A DNA stretch of 64,000 nucleotides from Jeotgalibacillus soli (GTDB lineage: Bacteria; Bacillota; Bacilli; Bacillales; Jeotgalibacillaceae), in assembly GCF_000829435.1 (NCBI RefSeq), contig NZ_JXRP01000018.1, positions 558,001 to 622,000 of the forward strand, read 5' to 3'. The position numbers and the translations under genes are program-made. Position 1 is the stretch's first letter. Each line of letters opens with the position of its first letter. This document shows, piece by piece, positions 8,070-20,235 of this stretch. The notes under the pieces were generated by a model, which was not told where the DNA came from, searched no databases, and was given only the letters and a program-made list of their open reading frames with translations.

Positions 8070-8978
8070 ATGCCGATCAATATACCAAAGCAGCTGCCAG
8101 CACGCGAAATACTAGAGAAAGAGAACATTTTCATCATGGATACTGATCGGGCGAACATGCAGGATATCCGCCCGTTAAATATTCTCATTCTGAACCTAAT
8201 GCCGGAAAAAGAAAAAACGGAAGCCCACTTAATGCGACTTCTCGGTAATACACCGCTACAGGTGAATGTTTCGTTAATGTATACAGCAACATACGAATCG
8301 AAAAATGTGAGCAGATCTCATTTGGAACAGTTCTACACTACATTTGAGGAAGTGAAAAATCGGCGCTATGACGGACTAATCATTACTGGAGCTCCTGTGG
8401 AACAAATTGCATTTGAATCAGTTAGCTATTGGGAGGAATTACAATCAATTATGGACTGGGCGAAAACAAATGTAACGTCCACCTTACATATTTGCTGGGG
8501 TGCCCAAGCTGCTCTTTATCATTATTATGGCATTGGTAAATATGGGTTGCCGCAAAAATGTTCAGGTATATACAAGCACTCGGTAACCGATCCAACGGTT
8601 AAGCTATTGCGCGGATTTGATGAAGAATTTTATGCTCCTCATTCACGTCACACCGATGTTAGCAACGAAGAGATTGAAGCGAATGAAGAGGTTACTTTGC
8701 TTGCTTTATCACCGGAAGCTGGTGCGTTTCTCATGATATCTAAGGATGAGAGAAATATTATGATGACTGGTCACTTTGAATATGATACACATACCCTTGC
8801 GGAAGAATATAATCGTGATATGGCAAAGGGTTTAGAAGCCCAAGTCCCGGTTAACTATTTTCCTGATGATAACCCTGCAAACAGACCGGTGAACCGCTGG
8901 CGTTCTCATGCCCATTTGCTTTTCTCTAATTGGCTAAACTATTATGTCTACCAGGAGACACCATACGAATGGAATTGA
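8070..8978 (+). CDS. metA: Homoserine O-acetyltransferase MetA
   Basis: A 302-residue MetA/HTS-family enzyme (class I glutamine amidotransferase-like fold) that acylates homoserine at the start of methionine synthesis. The catalytic Cys is Cys142 in HICWGAQA; the His/Glu pair is in GHFEY near 235-237. Residue 111 is Glu (APVEQIAFE). In studied MetA proteins Glu111 goes with acetyl-CoA use and Gly111 with succinyl-CoA, so the acetyl donor is favoured. AAAAGGGGG precedes the ATG. A strong terminator follows, and TATAAT at 8021-8026 lies in the short leader, too short for an S-box. Confidence 0.93.
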   Translation: MPINIPKQLPAREILEKENIFIMDTDRANMQDIRPLNILILNLMPEKEKTEAHLMRLLGNTPLQVNVSLMYTATYESKNVSRSHLEQFYTTFEEVKNRRYDGLIITGAPVEQIAFESVSYWEELQSIMDWAKTNVTSTLHICWGAQAALYHYYGIGKYGLPQKCSGIYKHSVTDPTVKLLRGFDEEFYAPHSRHTDVSNEEIEANEEVTLLALSPEAGAFLMISKDERNIMMTGHFEYDTHTLAEEYNRDMAKGLEAQVPVNYFPDDNPANRPVNRWRSHAHLLFSNWLNYYVYQETPYEWN

Positions 8979-8991
8979 AAGGGTAAGAACG

Positions 8992-9030
8992 AAAAGTCTA
9001 TCCACCTTATAAGGGGATAGACTTTTGCTT
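8992..9030 (+). terminator. Rho-independent terminator of metA
   Basis: AAAAGTCTATCC (8992-9003) pairs perfectly with GGATAGACTTTT (9015-9026). Confidence 0.85.
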
Positions 9031-9180
9031 ACCTCCGCCGCATTTAGAATTTCGGTAATCAGTCATAAAACAAGGATGACAAGACAAGGGTTGGAATAAT
9101 ACCTGTGTTTTTTGATGATATTCTTAAAGTAATTAAAAGTGTGCAGCTGAATTATTCAATTATATATATTGTAGGAAATT

Positions 9181-9315
9181 ATGAAACCTTTTACTCCTCA
9201 GCTTGTCTACATTGAACAGAGAGAAATAGAGTACCCTCTTGGAAGAGAAATGAAAAAGAAATTTGAGGACATTGAGGTAGTAATCAAGGAAAATACAGCT
9301 CATATTCAAATTTGA
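9181..9315 (+). pseudogene. splB: N-terminal relic of spore photoproduct lyase (SplB)
   Basis: The 44-codon frame begins with KPFTPQLVYIEQREIEYPLG, followed by a KKFED segment and a KENTAH segment. This is the conserved start of SplB, the radical-SAM enzyme that repairs spore photoproduct in germinating spores. It stops at TGA 9313-9315, and the radical-SAM CxxxCxxC core, which should follow about 50 residues later, is absent. A neighbouring frame gives FKFDEKIKLDVLKKTT, possibly more of the gene, but no further homology is clear. The family is about 340 residues long, so some 85 percent has been lost. Confidence 0.7.
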
Positions 9316-9400
9316 TGAAAAAATAAAGCTAGATGTTTTAAAGAAAACCACTGTTTTAATACCACGTTTTCTTGAAAAATTTTTGGTTTCTAATTTTTAG

Positions 9401-9429
9401 TTGCTTTTAATTATTTTATCTGATACAAT
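9401..9429 (+). promoter_or_regulatory. Promoter of the plus-strand csp gene
   Basis: TTGCTT and TACAAT are separated by 17 bases. Initiation near 9436 gives a leader of about 115 bases, typical of cold-shock genes whose 5' UTR folds differently at low temperature. Confidence 0.6.
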
Positions 9430-9551
9430 AAAGAAGAATTATTTTTGTTCGGTGTAAAGGATAATATAAGTATTTGACTTTTCGTCTTGATGATCACTTT
9501 GGGCAAGGATAGTAACAAATTGTGTGTTTAACGCACTAGGAGGCAACATAT

Positions 9552-9752
9552 ATGGAACAAGGTACAGTAAAATGGTTTAATGCAGAAAAAGGTTTTGGAT
9601 TTATCGAGCGTGAAGGTGGAGACGACGTATTTGTACATTTCTCTGCTATCCAATCTGAAGGTTTCAAATCATTAGACGAAGGTCAAAAAGTTACTTTTGA
9701 CGTTGAGCAAGGTCCTCGTGGCGCTCAAGCTGCTAACGTTCAAAAAGCGTAA
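9552..9752 (+). CDS. Cold-shock protein (CspA/CspB family)
   Basis: A 66-residue OB-fold nucleic-acid chaperone with both RNP motifs: KGFGFI (RNP1) and VFVHF (RNP2). It starts [14 protein letters not shown] and ends ANVQKA. These proteins melt mRNA secondary structure and support translation in the cold. AGGAGG at 9538-9543 sets the start, and the long leader plus a strong terminator delimit a single-gene transcript. A second, closely related csp gene lies 740 bases away in convergent orientation. Confidence 0.95.
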   Translation: MEQGTVKWFNAEKGFGFIEREGGDDVFVHFSAIQSEGFKSLDEGQKVTFDVEQGPRGAQAANVQKA

Positions 9753-9765
9753 TTTATCTTTTATT

Positions 9766-9808
9766 AAAACAGATCCTTTTATTAGGATCTGTTTTTTTTT
9801 TTTTTTTC
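9766..9808 (+). terminator. Rho-independent terminator of csp
   Basis: AAAACAGATCCT (9766-9777) pairs with AGGATCTGTTTT (9784-9795), followed by a T run to about 9808. Confidence 0.9.
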
Positions 9809-9811
9809 TAA

Positions 9812-10440
9812 AAGAAACTCAAAAGTAGCGAAAAATTAACAGTAGCTGAAGGATTAGTTGAGGCATTACAGGCAGAAGTAGAGCGCCTGCATATGTAGAA
9901 TACCTAAGTAAAAAAGTTGAAAGTCTTCGTTTAGAACAAGGGAAAATCACCATAGAAGACAAAATGTAAGAATAGTCTATGAACTATTGTTGGAATTCCT
10001 GTGAACCCATTTCTGGATCTGCTAGGTCTAAATGCACAGTACCTATAATTGTAAGTGAAGCATTTCGGCCCGCTAGACAAAGATGCCGAATTAAAAAACG
10101 CTTATTCAAGTGATTTATCATGAGCAACAGAACAGTTATGGATACCGCCGTATTCGAGGCGAACTCGCGAATCGTGGACAAAGAGTCAATCATGAACAAA
10201 GTACAGAAGTATAGCGAATGATGAAAGGATTCTGCTTAAAGTGTCTTGTACGCATAAAAAAATACCGTTCCTTTACTTTAAAAGGTAAAGCGGAAAAGAT
10301 GAGCGTGTATAGCAGTATAAGAAGGAACCGGCAGGATATATGGATTATTTATCATCACAAACGAATTAAGACAAAAATAAAAGGCATGAGCCCGGTATAC
10401 AATACCGAACCATGCCCAACAAGCTGCCTAAAGAAATAAC
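9812..10440 (+). mobile_element. Degenerate IS3-family element (IS150-like)
   Basis: Pieces of both transposase frames survive out of phase. The end of OrfA is seen in EGLVEALQAEVERLHM and the later LRLEQGK-like segment. OrfB pieces are a YGYRRIRGELANRGQRVNHE-like stretch near 10140-10195, GFCLKCLVRIKKYRSF at 10225-10275, and the C-terminal IYHHKRIKTKIKGMSPVYN near 10350-10400. The catalytic DDE core is gone and many stops and shifts interrupt the rest, so the element is dead. No terminal inverted repeats or target duplication could be recognised. Confidence 0.72.
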
Positions 10441-10493
10441 CTGTCTGATTTTATTGAGTCACTTCAAATGAAGTCTGGTTTAGTTTTCCTATT

Positions 10494-10694
10494 TCAGGCT
10501 TTTTGCACATTTGTTGCTTGAGGACCACGTTGGCCTTGCTCTAGCTCAAAGGTAACATTTTCACCTTCTTCTAGCGTTTTATACCCCTCACTTTGAATGG
10601 AGGAAAAATGAACAAATACATCCTCTCCGCCTTCACGTTCAATAAATCCAAATCCTTTTTCACCGTTAAACCATTTAACTTTGCCATGTTCCAT
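10494..10694 (-). CDS. Cold-shock protein (CspA/CspB family)
   Basis: A 66-residue single cold-shock domain with KGFGFI and VFVHF nucleic-acid-binding motifs. It differs from the neighbouring plus-strand copy at about 14 positions (for example FNGEKG for [22 protein letters not shown] for [16 protein letters not shown]). The ribosome site (AGGAGG on the minus strand, about 10703-10708) lies in a sequence nearly identical to that of the other copy, CTAGGAGGCAACA, pointing to local duplication of gene plus leader. Its 3' end faces the IS relic. Confidence 0.95.
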   Translation of the reverse strand: MEHGKVKWFNGEKGFGFIEREGGEDVFVHFSSIQSEGYKTLEEGENVTFELEQGQRGPQATNVQKA

Positions 10695-10915
10695 TTTTGT
10701 TGCCTCCTAGCGTTTAAAAATTGCTTTTAATGTTGCTCTACTTATTTTAACCGGATTAACCCTTTTTTAATCCTATTGCGATGGTGAGAAAGAGCTGTTT
10801 TTTGGGGATCGATTAACAAAGAGATACTTTTGTTATATCTAACCGTAAGTACGATTGATTTATAGTTTTGTGTGAGCAGTATCTGTATCTCCATCTCCAT
10901 TAAATCATCGTTCCA

Positions 10916-11101
10916 TTAACTGATACTAAAGTACTCATTATCTTTTTGGAATTTTATTCGCATATTGTTTTCACCAATCATTTTTATACTGTTTAGTTGT
11001 CTATCGACAATTAATTTGACATCTCTACCGTTATAGCTTTTATTCTTTTTGAAATAGATTGTACCGTTTAATTCCCAATCTTTTACACATAAGTACCGCA
11101 T
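10916..11101 (-). CDS. Small hypothetical protein (61 aa)
   Basis: A 61-residue, basic, probably all-beta protein beginning MRYLCVKDWELNGTIYF and ending KFQKDNEYFSIS. GGAGGTC lies 8 bases before the ATG at 11101, which is preferred over a start 22 codons upstream without a ribosome site. No family was recognised. It stands alone between csp and the CarD-like gene. Confidence 0.55.
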   Translation of the reverse strand: MRYLCVKDWELNGTIYFKKNKSYNGRDVKLIVDRQLNSIKMIGENNMRIKFQKDNEYFSIS

Positions 11102-11438
11102 TTTTTGACCTCCATAAATTACTATTACGTTTACTATATCAATAAATCGCATAAACTTGCTGTTCATAAAAAAATAAAAACATACATTGAATCTAGATTG
11201 CTTACAAAATTAATTTTAAGGATTAATCCCTGAGGGAAGAATTACATTTACTGTGGAAATCTATTTCTATTACCGCTTGGGAAATGGGCAGCAAAAGGAA
11301 AAAATGCTAATAAACGATTTAAGTCATGTTTATCGAACGAACAAAGGGGGGCTGTTGCGATTATGAGTCAGAGGAGAATGTCAGCATTATGGTTAAAGCA
11401 ATTAGGACTAAACAGGTCCTAATATGGTGGTTCTATAT

Positions 11439-11912
11439 TTACACGGTCATTTCCAACAAATCAGTTGCTTGCACTTCAGTGATTCCTCTGATTAATCTTA
11501 GTTCACCCACGAGTATTTTCTTAGCATTAACCAACATTTGTTTTTCACTGGAATTAAGGGTTTTATCATTTTGCATCCGGGTTAAATCTCGTACCACTTC
11601 AGCACCTTCTCTTAATTTACCCGACTTCATTTTATCTGAGTTTATTTTATATCTTTGTTTCCAAGACAAAGACAGATCTGATTCTCCATGATGGAAAATA
11701 TCTAATGCCGCTGCCATTGAAAGCTTGTCGGCAATCGAGCGTATGTGTGACTTTTCTATATTTTGGATAGGGATAAGTACTTGCAAAGCATTCATAGGTA
11801 TTTTTATCACATAATATTTCTGAGTTTGTCCTTGGATTTCTTTTTCTTCAATTCCTTCAATTACACCTGAACCATGCATTGGATATATAATGTTATCGCC
11901 AACTTTAAACAA
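11439..11912 (-). CDS. CarD-family transcription regulator (YdeB-like)
   Basis: A 157-residue protein with an N-terminal CarD/TRCF RNA-polymerase-interaction domain (FKVGDNIIYPMHGSGVIEGIEEKE, residues 2-25, a Tudor-like beta barrel) and a helical C-terminal DNA-contact domain ending TEVQATDLLEMTV. CarD proteins bind the RNA polymerase beta lobe and stabilise open complexes. GGAGGTG sits six bases before a TTG at 11912, which is chosen as start because family members begin MFxxGDxxxYPMHG. Upstream in-frame ATGs have no suitable site. It is likely monocistronic. Confidence 0.85.
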   Translation of the reverse strand: MFKVGDNIIYPMHGSGVIEGIEEKEIQGQTQKYYVIKIPMNALQVLIPIQNIEKSHIRSIADKLSMAAALDIFHHGESDLSLSWKQRYKINSDKMKSGKLREGAEVVRDLTRMQNDKTLNSSEKQMLVNAKKILVGELRLIRGITEVQATDLLEMTV

Positions 11913-12069
11913 ATAATCCACCTCCATGTACTGTGTTATAATGATATCATGTTTTCGATTTATTATCAAATTTTTAATAATACCATTTTTTATAATTAGT
12001 AGTCAATAGTTTTTCGGTAAAATTTTTATTTCTTATTTCCCTTTTTATACCAAAAATAAAATTTCATAT

Positions 12070-12806
12070 AGGCAACATGAAAAGCTGGCGGAGCTGCTGA
12101 AGGAAATTTCTGAGGAGTATCTATTAATCTCTGAGCGCATTATATCGTACGCAAAATCCAGACTAGGCGCCAGGCTGGATGATTATTTGTACGTTGCGTT
12201 GACAATCACCTGAGCTTCGCCATCAGTCGTTACAAACAAGGGTTTCAGCTTCGAAATGCTTTAACTTGGGAGATTAAAAAGTACTATAAAACTGAATTCC
12301 AGGTTGCGCTAACAGCACTTGATATAATTGAGGAAGAAACGGGAATTCGGATGAATGAGGATGAGGCAGCATCTATTGCCCTGCATCTCGTCAATAGTCA
12401 AACATCAGAAAACAACATGGACGAAATTGTCAATGTAGTGAAAATGGTCAACGATCTGTTGAATATCGTGAAGTACCATTTTCAAATGGCAATGGATGAA
12501 GATTCTGTAAACTATGATCGCTTTTTAACTCATTTGAGATTTTTCTCATGGAGACTGATTCGAAAAGAAAAAACAAATATCAATAATGAAGATGACTTTC
12601 TTTTTCAGCAAGTGAAACGCCAGTATGAAAAGGCATATCAATGCAGTGTGAAAATGGCGGCATACGTAGAAAAGACGTATCAATGGACCATCTCGAATGA
12701 TGAAAAGGTTTATTTAACCTTACATATCCACCGGGTCACATCAAGACAAGAGTGGAAACAGCATACATCACAATTGGATTGTTACTGTTTGGCAGGCGAA
12801 ACCTAG
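12070..12806 (+). pseudogene. licT: LicT/BglG-type antiterminator, truncated and frameshifted
   Basis: Two PTS-regulation domains remain. PRD1 begins at RQHEKLAELLKEISEEYL and PRD2 runs to HIHRVTSRQEW. The N-terminal co-antiterminator RNA-binding domain (about 60 residues) is missing. In PRD1, TTGACAATCACCTGAGC lacks one base, probably the G of a GAT/GAC Asp codon in the family's LTDHL motif, giving a stop at 12211-12213. The remaining open frame (from 12351) cannot bind RNA. The 3' end of the frame runs into the RAT site of the next gene. The intact protein would bind that RAT and prevent termination when beta-glucosides are present. Confidence 0.85.
12776..12804 (+). promoter_or_regulatory. 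Ribonucleic antiterminator (RAT) site
   Basis: GGATTGTTACTG, then GCAGGCGAAACCT, agree closely with the LicT/SacY RAT consensus, and the 3' part overlaps the left arm of the following terminator. This is the classic mutually exclusive antiterminator/terminator arrangement. Confidence 0.85.
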
Positions 12807-12868
12807 GCTGATCGAAATGGAAGCAAGGGGAATACCTTTGTACTTCATTCGTTCAGCTTAGGTTTTTT
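12799..12868 (+). terminator. Leader terminator of bglP
   Basis: AAACCTAGGCTGA (12799-12811) pairs with TCAGCTTAGGTTT (12853-12865, one mismatch), followed by a T run. It would be blocked by antiterminator bound at the overlapping RAT. Confidence 0.8.
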
Positions 12869-12898
12869 CTTTTATCACAATACAAAGGGGGAAAACTC

Positions 12899-14734
<1,836 letters not shown>

Positions 14735-14786
14735 CGTTTTCTTTCCTATGTGAAAGAAATCGGTGCTGCGGTCTTAATAAGTTTGA

Positions 14787-16255
<1,469 letters not shown>

Positions 16256-16261
16256 ATAGAC

Positions 16262-16292
16262 AAATCCCTCTCAAATTGAGAGGGATTTAATT
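16262..16292 (+). terminator. Terminator of the bgl cluster
   Basis: AAATCCCTCTC (16262-16272) pairs with GAGAGGGATTT (16278-16288). It is symmetric and may also serve the minus-strand gene that ends just beyond it. Confidence 0.75.
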
Positions 16293-16308
16293 CATTTATC
16301 GTAAATGA

Positions 16309-16563
16309 TCAATCACTTCCGGTTACTAATAAATCGTCTTTTAACCGGCATAAGACCGTTTCAGGCGTTACTTCTTGATTCTCCTGAACCTCTAAAGAAG
16401 CAATGTTTCCGCTAATTCCTACTGTGATTTCTTCCACTATTCCGCGTTCATCTCTAATGGAAATTAACTGTTCCCATTCATAGACATAGTCCGATTCGTG
16501 GATAAATATCTTTTCAATTTTTCCGTGACAAGGAGAATAGATATTTTCTATAATTTCTCTCAT
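16309..16563 (-). CDS. Biotinyl/lipoyl-like barrel protein without the modified Lys
   Basis: An 84-residue single-domain protein. IYSPCHGKIEKIFIHESDYV and EEITVGISGNIASLEVQENQEV look like the two pseudo-symmetric halves of a biotinyl/lipoyl carrier barrel. The central hairpin should hold E-x-M-K-M or D-K-A; here it reads SIRDERGIVEE, so no lysine is available for biotin or lipoate. A structural or binding role is therefore more likely than cofactor carriage. CGGAGGTT on the minus strand is well spaced before the ATG. It converges on the bgl terminator. Confidence 0.6.
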   Translation of the reverse strand: MREIIENIYSPCHGKIEKIFIHESDYVYEWEQLISIRDERGIVEEITVGISGNIASLEVQENQEVTPETVLCRLKDDLLVTGSD

Positions 16564-16899
16564 TAATTAACCTCCGTTCTATATAACCAAGGTATAAATC
16601 TACCATATATATATGAAAAGATACATTAGCTAGACCTTTTTGTCACAAAATTTTCGGTTTATTTAAATTGGTCTTTGGTTAAAAAATAAGTTTTTGGAGA
16701 CTGAACTTCACTACTTGACTTTGGCCGCAGCCACAAAAGTAATTTTTCCGTTTAACAATTGCAATTGTATAAATTATTTTCACAGGTTAAATGAACTAAT
16801 TCACTGCGTTCTGAATCAATATATGCACAGCTCATTTCTAGAAGACCATATGTATGAAGGAATAATATACTGATCAATAGAAAGAATATTCATTTTTAT

Positions 16900-16928
16900 T
16901 TGACATCATTTTTGCTCATTATTATAGT
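16900..16928 (+). promoter_or_regulatory. Sigma-A promoter
   Basis: TTGACA and TATAGT with a 17-base spacer, about 38 bases before the start of the CC/Se-type gene. The rest of the 16564-16965 gap shows nothing else. Confidence 0.7.
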
Positions 16929-16965
16929 AAGAGTACTTAGTAATAGTAGGGGTTGAATTTGAGAT

Positions 16966-17247
16966 ATGAATGTAAACATCGATGATAAAGCAAAAAAGTG
17001 GATTGAATCTAAAGGAAAGCCAGTAAGGATTGAGATAATGCAGATGCAAGGCTGCTGTGTAATAGGTCCGCCGGAGCTAGTTGCAACACCTGGAAAACCA
17101 AAGGCAGAGGAACAATTTAATGAAATAAAGCTAGATAATATTTCGATTTATATACATAAACACATCCGTGTAAAGGATACGCTTATACTAAAGCTTTCTG
17201 GAATCAGTTTTTTGAAATCCATTTCAGCCAAAGCTGTTCTTATCTAA
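16966..17247 (+). CDS. CC/Se-motif family small protein
   Basis: A 93-residue protein that starts MNVNIDDKAKKWIESKGKPV and carries a vicinal Cys pair in QMQGCCVIGPPELVATPGKP (Cys42-Cys43 by count), then a beta-rich end. The order resembles NCBI's CC/Se-motif (seleno)protein family, in which one Cys may be selenocysteine in other organisms. Here both positions are ordinary Cys. Function is unknown. A consensus promoter lies just upstream; the ribosome site is weak (AGGGG about 15 bases before the ATG). Confidence 0.6.
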   Translation: MNVNIDDKAKKWIESKGKPVRIEIMQMQGCCVIGPPELVATPGKPKAEEQFNEIKLDNISIYIHKHIRVKDTLILKLSGISFLKSISAKAVLI

Positions 17248-17359
17248 TCAATGAAAAAATACAAATACCTCAAAAAAATTAAACACTTTCCCGCATTAAA
17301 CTACAAGAAGTATTGTTCTCTTCAAATTGGTTATATTAAATGCGTGGAGGTGATAACCA

Positions 17360-17506
17360 TTGAATAACAAAGAGAAAAGAAACAACTTCGACGAAAAAAA
17401 TCAAAAAAAAAATAGTGATCGCATTGAATTTGCATCAGAAAATAATTTTGATCAAGTGGATGAGAAGAATAAAAATAATAACAAGCAAACACGAAAAAAT
17501 AATTAA
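17360..17506 (+). CDS. Small Asn/Lys-rich hypothetical protein (48 aa)
   Basis: A 48-residue, extremely polar peptide rich in Asn, Lys and Glu, with no hydrophobic core and an IEFASENNFDQVDE segment in the middle. The TTG start at 17360 follows a near-ideal GGAGGTGAT, and a 20-bp terminator follows 24 bases after the stop; both support a real gene. Composition resembles small spore or stress peptides of Bacillus, but no named family was matched. Confidence 0.6.
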   Translation: MNNKEKRNNFDEKNQKKNSDRIEFASENNFDQVDEKNKNNNKQTRKNN

Positions 17507-17530
17507 TTCGATTTCAACATTATGATCGTA

Positions 17531-17573
17531 AACGGCAAAACCCATTCCTTATCAAGGAATGGGTTTTGCCGTT
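17531..17573. terminator. Strong bidirectional terminator
   Basis: A 20-bp perfect stem (AACGGCAAAACCCATTCCTT and its complement) with a 3-base loop. It serves both the small plus-strand gene and the minus-strand MFS gene that end on either side. Confidence 0.9.
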
Positions 17574-17598
17574 CTTCTCAACATGATATAGGCTTATC

Positions 17599-18822
17599 TT
17601 ATTTTCTTTTTTGCCTCGTCGTTTCAGATAATACATTTTTCAATGGCTTCCAGAACGTTAACCAAGCGATCATACCGCTAATGATCACCGAAGCCAAAGC
17701 GAATGTTATCCAAGGGGTAGATGTTGATGTACCTAAGCTGAGTAATTGACCACCAATAAATTTACCAGCTCCTTCACCTATACCTGAAACAAAGCTTGCA
17801 ATGCCGAAGAAAACACCAATCATTTGGGTAGTAGCCATTCTTGAGATGGTCGCATCCATTGTTGGCATAATGAACATCTCACCGATGATGAAAATCAAAC
17901 CGCTTAAAATGAGCCAAGAAAAATTAGTAGAAAAATAAATCGACCCAAGGCCCCCACCAATAAATAACATTCCGATTGCTAGTGCAAACATGGGATTCAT
18001 TTTTTCAATAAATAAGGCAGAGATGGGCTTTTGCAGGATAATAACGATGAATGCATTAATAGTCCAAATTAAACTGACAGCACTTGGATCCGGAAGGATG
18101 TCTTCTGCACGCAAAGGCAAACTAATCGATAATTGGGTATACAGGGCCCATATAAATATACTGACGATTGAAAAGACAAGAAATGTTTTATTCTTTAAAA
18201 TCTCAGCATAAGAACGAAGAGGAACTGACTTACACTGGGCATCCCCACATCCCCTTGGGAGCAAAAACAAATTTATAAACCCCAACATTATATACAGTCC
18301 CGCCGCTACGTAAAAAATTAATTCGGAAGCTCCACCAAGCACAAAATAAGATAAAATGCCAGCCGAAACAATACCAGCATTTGCAGCAATTCCTCTGAGA
18401 GAAAATACTGTCGTCTTATTCTCATCTTGATCAGCAAGGGTTGCGATGGCAGCTTTTGTAGACGGTGCACTCAATCCAACCGCTATCCCACTGAGGAGTC
18501 CCATTAAAAAATACATCCATATTTGGTCGAAAAATGCAAAACCTGAGATGGCAGCTGCATTTAACCATGCTCCAACAGTAAGAATAATTCTTCTTCCGAT
18601 AAGATCAGCCAACCATCCGCCAAGCAAGCTGCTTATTTGAAATGTAAACGGGGACACAGCTAAAATAAATCCGATTTCTGAAATAGAGAGCCCCTTCTCT
18701 ACCTTCAAAAAAATAGGGAGAAGAGGTACAACCATGAAAGTACCGAGATGAGCTAACAATACCCCTAAAAGCAACACTCTAATATGGGATCGTCTTGTCT
18801 TTAAATGAGAAAATACCACCAT
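17599..18822 (-). CDS. MFS transporter (multidrug-type)
   Basis: A 407-residue, 12-helix major facilitator exporter. Motif A in the loop after helix 2 is clear (GGWLADLIGRRI), followed by GLLSGIAVGLSAPSTKAAIATL of helix 4-5. The C-terminal half contains PTMDATISRM and GEGAGKFIGGQLLSLG. GGTAGGTGG lies just before the ATG at 18822, chosen over a TTG 13 codons upstream that lacks a ribosome site. It is a lone gene ending at a bidirectional terminator. The substrate is unknown. Confidence 0.82.
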   Translation of the reverse strand: MVVFSHLKTRRSHIRVLLLGVLLAHLGTFMVVPLLPIFLKVEKGLSISEIGFILAVSPFTFQISSLLGGWLADLIGRRIILTVGAWLNAAAISGFAFFDQIWMYFLMGLLSGIAVGLSAPSTKAAIATLADQDENKTTVFSLRGIAANAGIVSAGILSYFVLGGASELIFYVAAGLYIMLGFINLFLLPRGCGDAQCKSVPLRSYAEILKNKTFLVFSIVSIFIWALYTQLSISLPLRAEDILPDPSAVSLIWTINAFIVIILQKPISALFIEKMNPMFALAIGMLFIGGGLGSIYFSTNFSWLILSGLIFIIGEMFIMPTMDATISRMATTQMIGVFFGIASFVSGIGEGAGKFIGGQLLSLGTSTSTPWITFALASVIISGMIAWLTFWKPLKNVLSETTRQKRK

Positions 18823-19019
18823 TTTCCACCTACCAGCATTCTTTCGCTTAGTATGGGTCAACCTGCTTTAGAAGATGTACATAATGTTGTTTCCTTTCGT
18901 GGTGGATAGGTCCCAAACCATTGAAACAGTTGATGAAATAGCAAGTTATTTATGGTAATGTTAATCGGATTATTAAAATGTGTGGTCCTGAAACATGGAA
19001 TTGAAGGGAGGTCGGTGTC

Positions 19020-20057
19020 TTGACTGTTGGTCCTAGAATTTTGAAAACTGGTATAGCAGTAGCGTTGGCGTTATATATTTGCTCATTGCTGAATTTTGAA
19101 CCTGCTGTATTTGCTGGAGTTGCTGCTATATTTACAATCCAACCATCTATTTATCGTACATGGAAACAGATTTCAGACCAAATTATCACCAATTTCTTAG
19201 GTGCTGTTGTTGCACTATTCGCTATTTTGTTCTTGGGGGATAGTCCAATTATTATTGGACTCGCTGTAATTTTAGTTATTTCCTTAAGTTTAAGAATGAA
19301 AATGAATACTGGAATCCCGTTAACCTTGGTAACAGTACTGGCGATTATGAGTTCACCAGATAATGAAAGCATTCTTTTTACATTGAACCGCTTTTTAATC
19401 ATATTGGTTGGGATTAGCTCGGGTATGCTTGTTAATCTGCTCATTTTAAGGCCCACATATAAAAAGAACTATCTAGAAAAGGTTCACGGCATCTTTCATG
19501 AATTATCATTGCTGCTGCGTACAGCTGTTTCTAATGAAATGAAAGAAAAATCATTTCACGAACATAGTATCAATTTGAAAAAAGACATTGAGAAATTAGA
19601 AGAGGAGTATAAAATTTTTGATGAAGAACGGGGGAAGATGTCAAAATTAAATCCATTGGATATAAGAGAAATTGTTGTCTTTAAACAAATGCTAAAGACT
19701 TTGCAGCAAGGAGAACAAGTGCTGGAAAACATTGATGAACATTATTTTCAGAGCAAAACGAAAGAAGAGGAAGACCATCTATTTGATCGACATATTGAAC
19801 AATTAATCCAATTTCATGAGTACTTTTTATTGAAGTATGAAGGGAAAGTTAAAGTGAATAATATTCAGATGGAAGAACAGCTTATAAAAGAAGGTCAAGA
19901 ATTTTTCGAGAAAATCCTGGAGATGTATAGTCAAAAGAAGGATCAAAATTTTCGGATTATGATAATTGCTTCTTCTATTGTAGAATATTCATTTCATCTC
20001 CAACGATTAAATGAATTAATCGATCAGTATTACAGAGTTGCAAATAGAAAGAATTAA
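19020..20057 (+). CDS. YqjA-like aromatic acid exporter family membrane protein
   Basis: A 345-residue protein. Residues 1-145 hold about six membrane helices with the FxxGVAAIFTIQPSIYRTWKQ signature of the ArAE/DUF939 group (B. subtilis YqjA). The remaining 200 residues are a cytoplasmic, strongly helical, probably coiled-coil domain. Relatives are annotated as aromatic-acid exporters, but direct evidence in Bacillus is thin. GGGAGG at 19006-19011 is 8 bases before the TTG start. A terminator follows directly. Confidence 0.8.
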   Translation: MTVGPRILKTGIAVALALYICSLLNFEPAVFAGVAAIFTIQPSIYRTWKQISDQIITNFLGAVVALFAILFLGDSPIIIGLAVILVISLSLRMKMNTGIPLTLVTVLAIMSSPDNESILFTLNRFLIILVGISSGMLVNLLILRPTYKKNYLEKVHGIFHELSLLLRTAVSNEMKEKSFHEHSINLKKDIEKLEEEYKIFDEERGKMSKLNPLDIREIVVFKQMLKTLQQGEQVLENIDEHYFQSKTKEEEDHLFDRHIEQLIQFHEYFLLKYEGKVKVNNIQMEEQLIKEGQEFFEKILEMYSQKKDQNFRIMIIASSIVEYSFHLQRLNELIDQYYRVANRKN

Positions 20058-20090
20058 AAAACGCCCTATCAAAAGAAAGGGCGTTTTCTC
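20058..20090 (+). terminator. Rho-independent terminator
   Basis: AAAACGCCCT (20058-20067) pairs with AGGGCGTTTT (20078-20087). Confidence 0.85.
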
Positions 20091-20235
20091 GAAATTTGCG
20101 GCGTCAACAGCCATGCTCCACAACATGTTCCTTTTCAGGAATGCTGGACGACTTATGCAAACAAGCTCATCGCATTCATGACTATAACGGTTTTTTCACG
20201 ATCTGTCAAACGAAATTTTGTATCATTACTTTTCA

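Noticed and set aside
9160-9351. 63-codon minus-strand frame
   Set aside because: It is the shadow of the SplB N-terminal relic on the plus strand.
10218-10439. 73-codon frame as an independent gene
   Set aside because: It is the C-terminal fragment of a dead IS3 transposase.
11326-11691. 121-codon plus-strand frame
   Set aside because: It lies antisense to the well-supported CarD-like gene.
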